A DNA stretch of 20,322 bases from a virus. The stretch covers positions 1 to 20,322 of IMG/VR virus record IMGVR_UViG_3300010883_000677. One strand, 5' to 3'. Positions within the stretch are counted from its first letter, which is position 1; each line of letters opens with the position of its first letter. The position numbers and the translations under genes were made by a program. The notes under the pieces were generated by a model. It worked only from the letters and a program-made list of their open reading frames with translations, had not been told where the DNA came from and did no database searches. Positions 18,782 to 20,322 of this stretch are shown here, in pieces.

Positions 18782-19875
18782 CAGAAGACCTCACTGGCTG
18801 TCATTGAGAGAGTGGCAACTTCTGCCCTATCAGGAGAGACAGCAGCCCCTATGGACGTAATTCTGTAGAAGTCGTTGAGGCTTATGTAACCATAGGAGCC
18901 CTTGATCTTAATCTGGTCTCCCACAACATATGACCCTAACTTTGGCACTTCATCAGGGAAGACCGCAACTGAGAGAGTCTTGATGGTGGAGCTGCCTCTG
19001 GTGATTGCCCTGGCAGCGTGCTCATCCAGAGTGGCCTCCACAGAGACAGAGGACAGAGACAGCACTGATTCGAGGAGAGGTCTGTCCAGGAGGCTGTCTG
19101 GATTGTGAGCTGTCCTCACCAGGAGGTCATTGCCGTCACCGGCTCCAATGGCATCAGTGGTGTTTGTCAATGATCCGCCATGGCTGCGATAATTGAGGAG
19201 CTGGACATTGGTGCCAAGCTCAAAGACTATCTCAGTGCGTCTACCCTGGGCAGGGTAGGTGGTCCTGAACTCTGTCTGGATGTCTCCAGAACCATCCCTG
19301 AAGGAGTCAAACCGGAAGTCAAACCCATTGTCCACACTGGCAAGCTGGACCAGAGCCTCAGCAACTTCCTTGCGTTCATAGCCCTTGAAGGTCCTGTCCC
19401 TTGTGACACCAGCGGTCTGAGTCTCAGAGGTGCTCATGCCGATGGAGCCCTCAGGAACTGCCTGGGCATTGTCGATGAGAGCCCTGGCAATATTCAGCTG
19501 GTCAGTGGCTGACCAAGTGGTGTCCACTCTGATATATCTGCGTCTGAAGTATGAGAGGAAGCCCATGCCCTCAATGTTGAGGAGGTTGGCACCCACGTCA
19601 GCAGAGACCCCCCAGACAATGCCTCCCCAAAGGACAGCGTTGTCCCTCTGGAAGTAGATAGCAGTGCCTCCTTCTTGGAGTTCAGCCACGTTGAGCTGGA
19701 TAGCACTGGCATCATTTGTGAGCCTGCCAGTTGGAGTGGTGGTCACCAGTGGAGTGGTGACAACAAAGCTGCCATCCCCGTTGAGGGCATCAGTGAAGCT
19801 GAAGCTCTGAGCAGGGAGCTCACCCAGGACAGTGCCTGCTTTGAGGTCTGTGTAGATAATTCTCCAGGTCGTCAT
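18781..19875 (-). CDS. Minor tail protein (tail tip / Gp37-like)
   Basis: A 364-residue protein with the start typical of siphovirus tip proteins: WRIIYTDLKAGTVLGELPAQ (4-23), GDGSFVVTTPL (34-44), a DNAVLWGGIVWGVSAD stretch (about 78-93), LLNIEGMGFLSYFRRRYI (97-114), then beta-rich repeats ending in GDQIKIKGSYGYISLNDFYRI (about 322-342). This resembles the Gp37-like (ReqiPepy6 type) minor tail family. It is CpG-poor. The start at 19875 overlaps or abuts the S74 gene end; that gene lies immediately upstream. Confidence 0.72.
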   Translation of the reverse strand: MTTWRIIYTDLKAGTVLGELPAQSFSFTDALNGDGSFVVTTPLVTTTPTGRLTNDASAIQLNVAELQEGGTAIYFQRDNAVLWGGIVWGVSADVGANLLNIEGMGFLSYFRRRYIRVDTTWSATDQLNIARALIDNAQAVPEGSIGMSTSETQTAGVTRDRTFKGYERKEVAEALVQLASVDNGFDFRFDSFRDGSGDIQTEFRTTYPAQGRRTEIVFELGTNVQLLNYRSHGGSLTNTTDAIGAGDGNDLLVRTAHNPDSLLDRPLLESVLSLSSVSVEATLDEHAARAITRGSSTIKTLSVAVFPDEVPKLGSYVVGDQIKIKGSYGYISLNDFYRITSIGAAVSPDRAEVATLSMTASEVF

Positions 19876-20322
19876 CAGTCCTCCAGCTTGCTGATCCTTG
19901 CTTCTAGCGATGCGCTAACTGCTGCCTGCTCGTCTAGCTTCGCGGACAACTCCTGGACTGCTCCGACAAGCATCCACGTGAGCACACTTGTCTTGATTTG
20001 AAGCTGCCCATTCACGTCGCTCTCATCAACGAGACCAGGAGCGAACTCTTGGACCTCCTGCGCTACAGCACCGAGCATCTCATAACTGGGTATCTCTCTG
20101 TCTGTAATCTCCCAGGTAGTTTCCTGGTTGTCTAGCTCCTCCCCGATGGCTTCCACCCGAGTGAACTCTCTGTCTAAGACGTACTTGACCAAGTCGAACT
20201 TGTTCAGCTTGGCAAGGTAGTTGCTGTCAGTAATTCTCTCGGTGATAGTCTTGAGGCGTGCGTCGGAGATCGTCCCCCATGTCCCGCCGTCGTTGTATGC
20301 GGCGCTTGTACCTGAGCCTCTG
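19875..20322 (-). CDS. Tail protein with C-terminal S74 self-cleaving chaperone, cut by the window edge
   Basis: The frame is open to the right edge, so the N-terminus is missing; about 148 residues are visible. WGTISDARLKTITERI holds the S74 (intramolecular chaperone) autocleavage pair: serine codon at 20267-20265 and lysine at 20252-20250. Then come MLGAVAQEVQEFAPGLV, the usual AQE...P helix, and a coiled-coil end (QELSAKLDEQAAVSASLEAR). Such domains help a tail fibre or spike fold as a trimer and then cut themselves off. An internal TTG would give a start at 20192 but the motif lies upstream of it, so that start is rejected. CpG-rich. Confidence 0.85.
   Translation of the reverse strand, partial: RGSGTSAAYNDGGTWGTISDARLKTITERITDSNYLAKLNKFDLVKYVLDREFTRVEAIGEELDNQETTWEITDREIPSYEMLGAVAQEVQEFAPGLVDESDVNGQLQIKTSVLTWMLVGAVQELSAKLDEQAAVSASLEARISKLED

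Overview
The window looks like a stretch of a tailed double-stranded DNA phage (siphovirus-like) that infects an actinobacterium. Every gene I can support reads on the minus strand, so transcription runs from the right edge to the left. The phage signs are a P27-type terminase small subunit, minor tail genes, an S74 tail chaperone, an amidase endolysin, a phage-type primase-helicase and a stand-alone family A DNA polymerase. The host signs are DnaA-box-like repeats of the form TTGTCCACA (the actinobacterial version), GYWxxASDGGxFxFG repeats in the endolysin, a Gp3-like protein of a kind common in actinophages, and apparently leaderless genes. No integrase or repressor is visible, so lifestyle is undetermined.

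Layout in the direction of transcription. 20322-17509: end of the late tail operon (S74 chaperone-bearing tail protein cut by the edge, two minor tail proteins, two small membrane proteins that may be holin-like), closed by a strong hairpin at about 17421-17469. 17417-17302: a 116-bp, nearly palindromic element with an AT-rich core. 17293-15777: a run of very small genes, most with their own sigma70-like promoter whose -10 ends exactly 7 nt before the ATG (leaderless) and three with a copy of the same UUCG-loop terminator. 15757-12362: RecB/Cas4-like nuclease, dATP/dGTP diphosphohydrolase-like protein, Gp3-like protein, small membrane protein, PD-(D/E)XK nuclease and DNA methyltransferase. 12365-7263: primase-helicase, membrane protein, DUF4406 protein and DNA polymerase. 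7147-4755: GIY-YIG-type putative homing endonuclease, small unknown, endolysin. 4701-1854: sigma70-family factor, three tiny genes, DUF932 protein and two unknowns. 1852-1548: a noncoding stretch headed by a promoter-like element and containing a tRNA-like fold. 1547-1: HNH endonuclease, a DnaA-box-like repeat cluster, terminase small subunit and a class II ribonucleotide reductase cut by the left edge.

Genes are packed with many 4-nt ATGA overlaps, which suggests translational coupling. The most striking non-gene signals are: (i) four copies, plus a decayed fifth, of an unusual promoter-like element (GCACAG, 16-17 bp, GATACY) placed before gene groups, which may be the target of the sigma factor encoded here; (ii) the tRNA-like RNA with an overlong anticodon arm; (iii) the tandem cassettes of leaderless mini-genes with identical terminators and a shared 18-bp upstream box; (iv) the 116-bp inverted repeat; (v) the repeat cluster between the HNH and terminase genes; and (vi) a sharp gene-by-gene split between CpG-poor and CpG-rich genes, which points to mosaic origin. 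All family calls come from reading motifs by eye; no database search was run.
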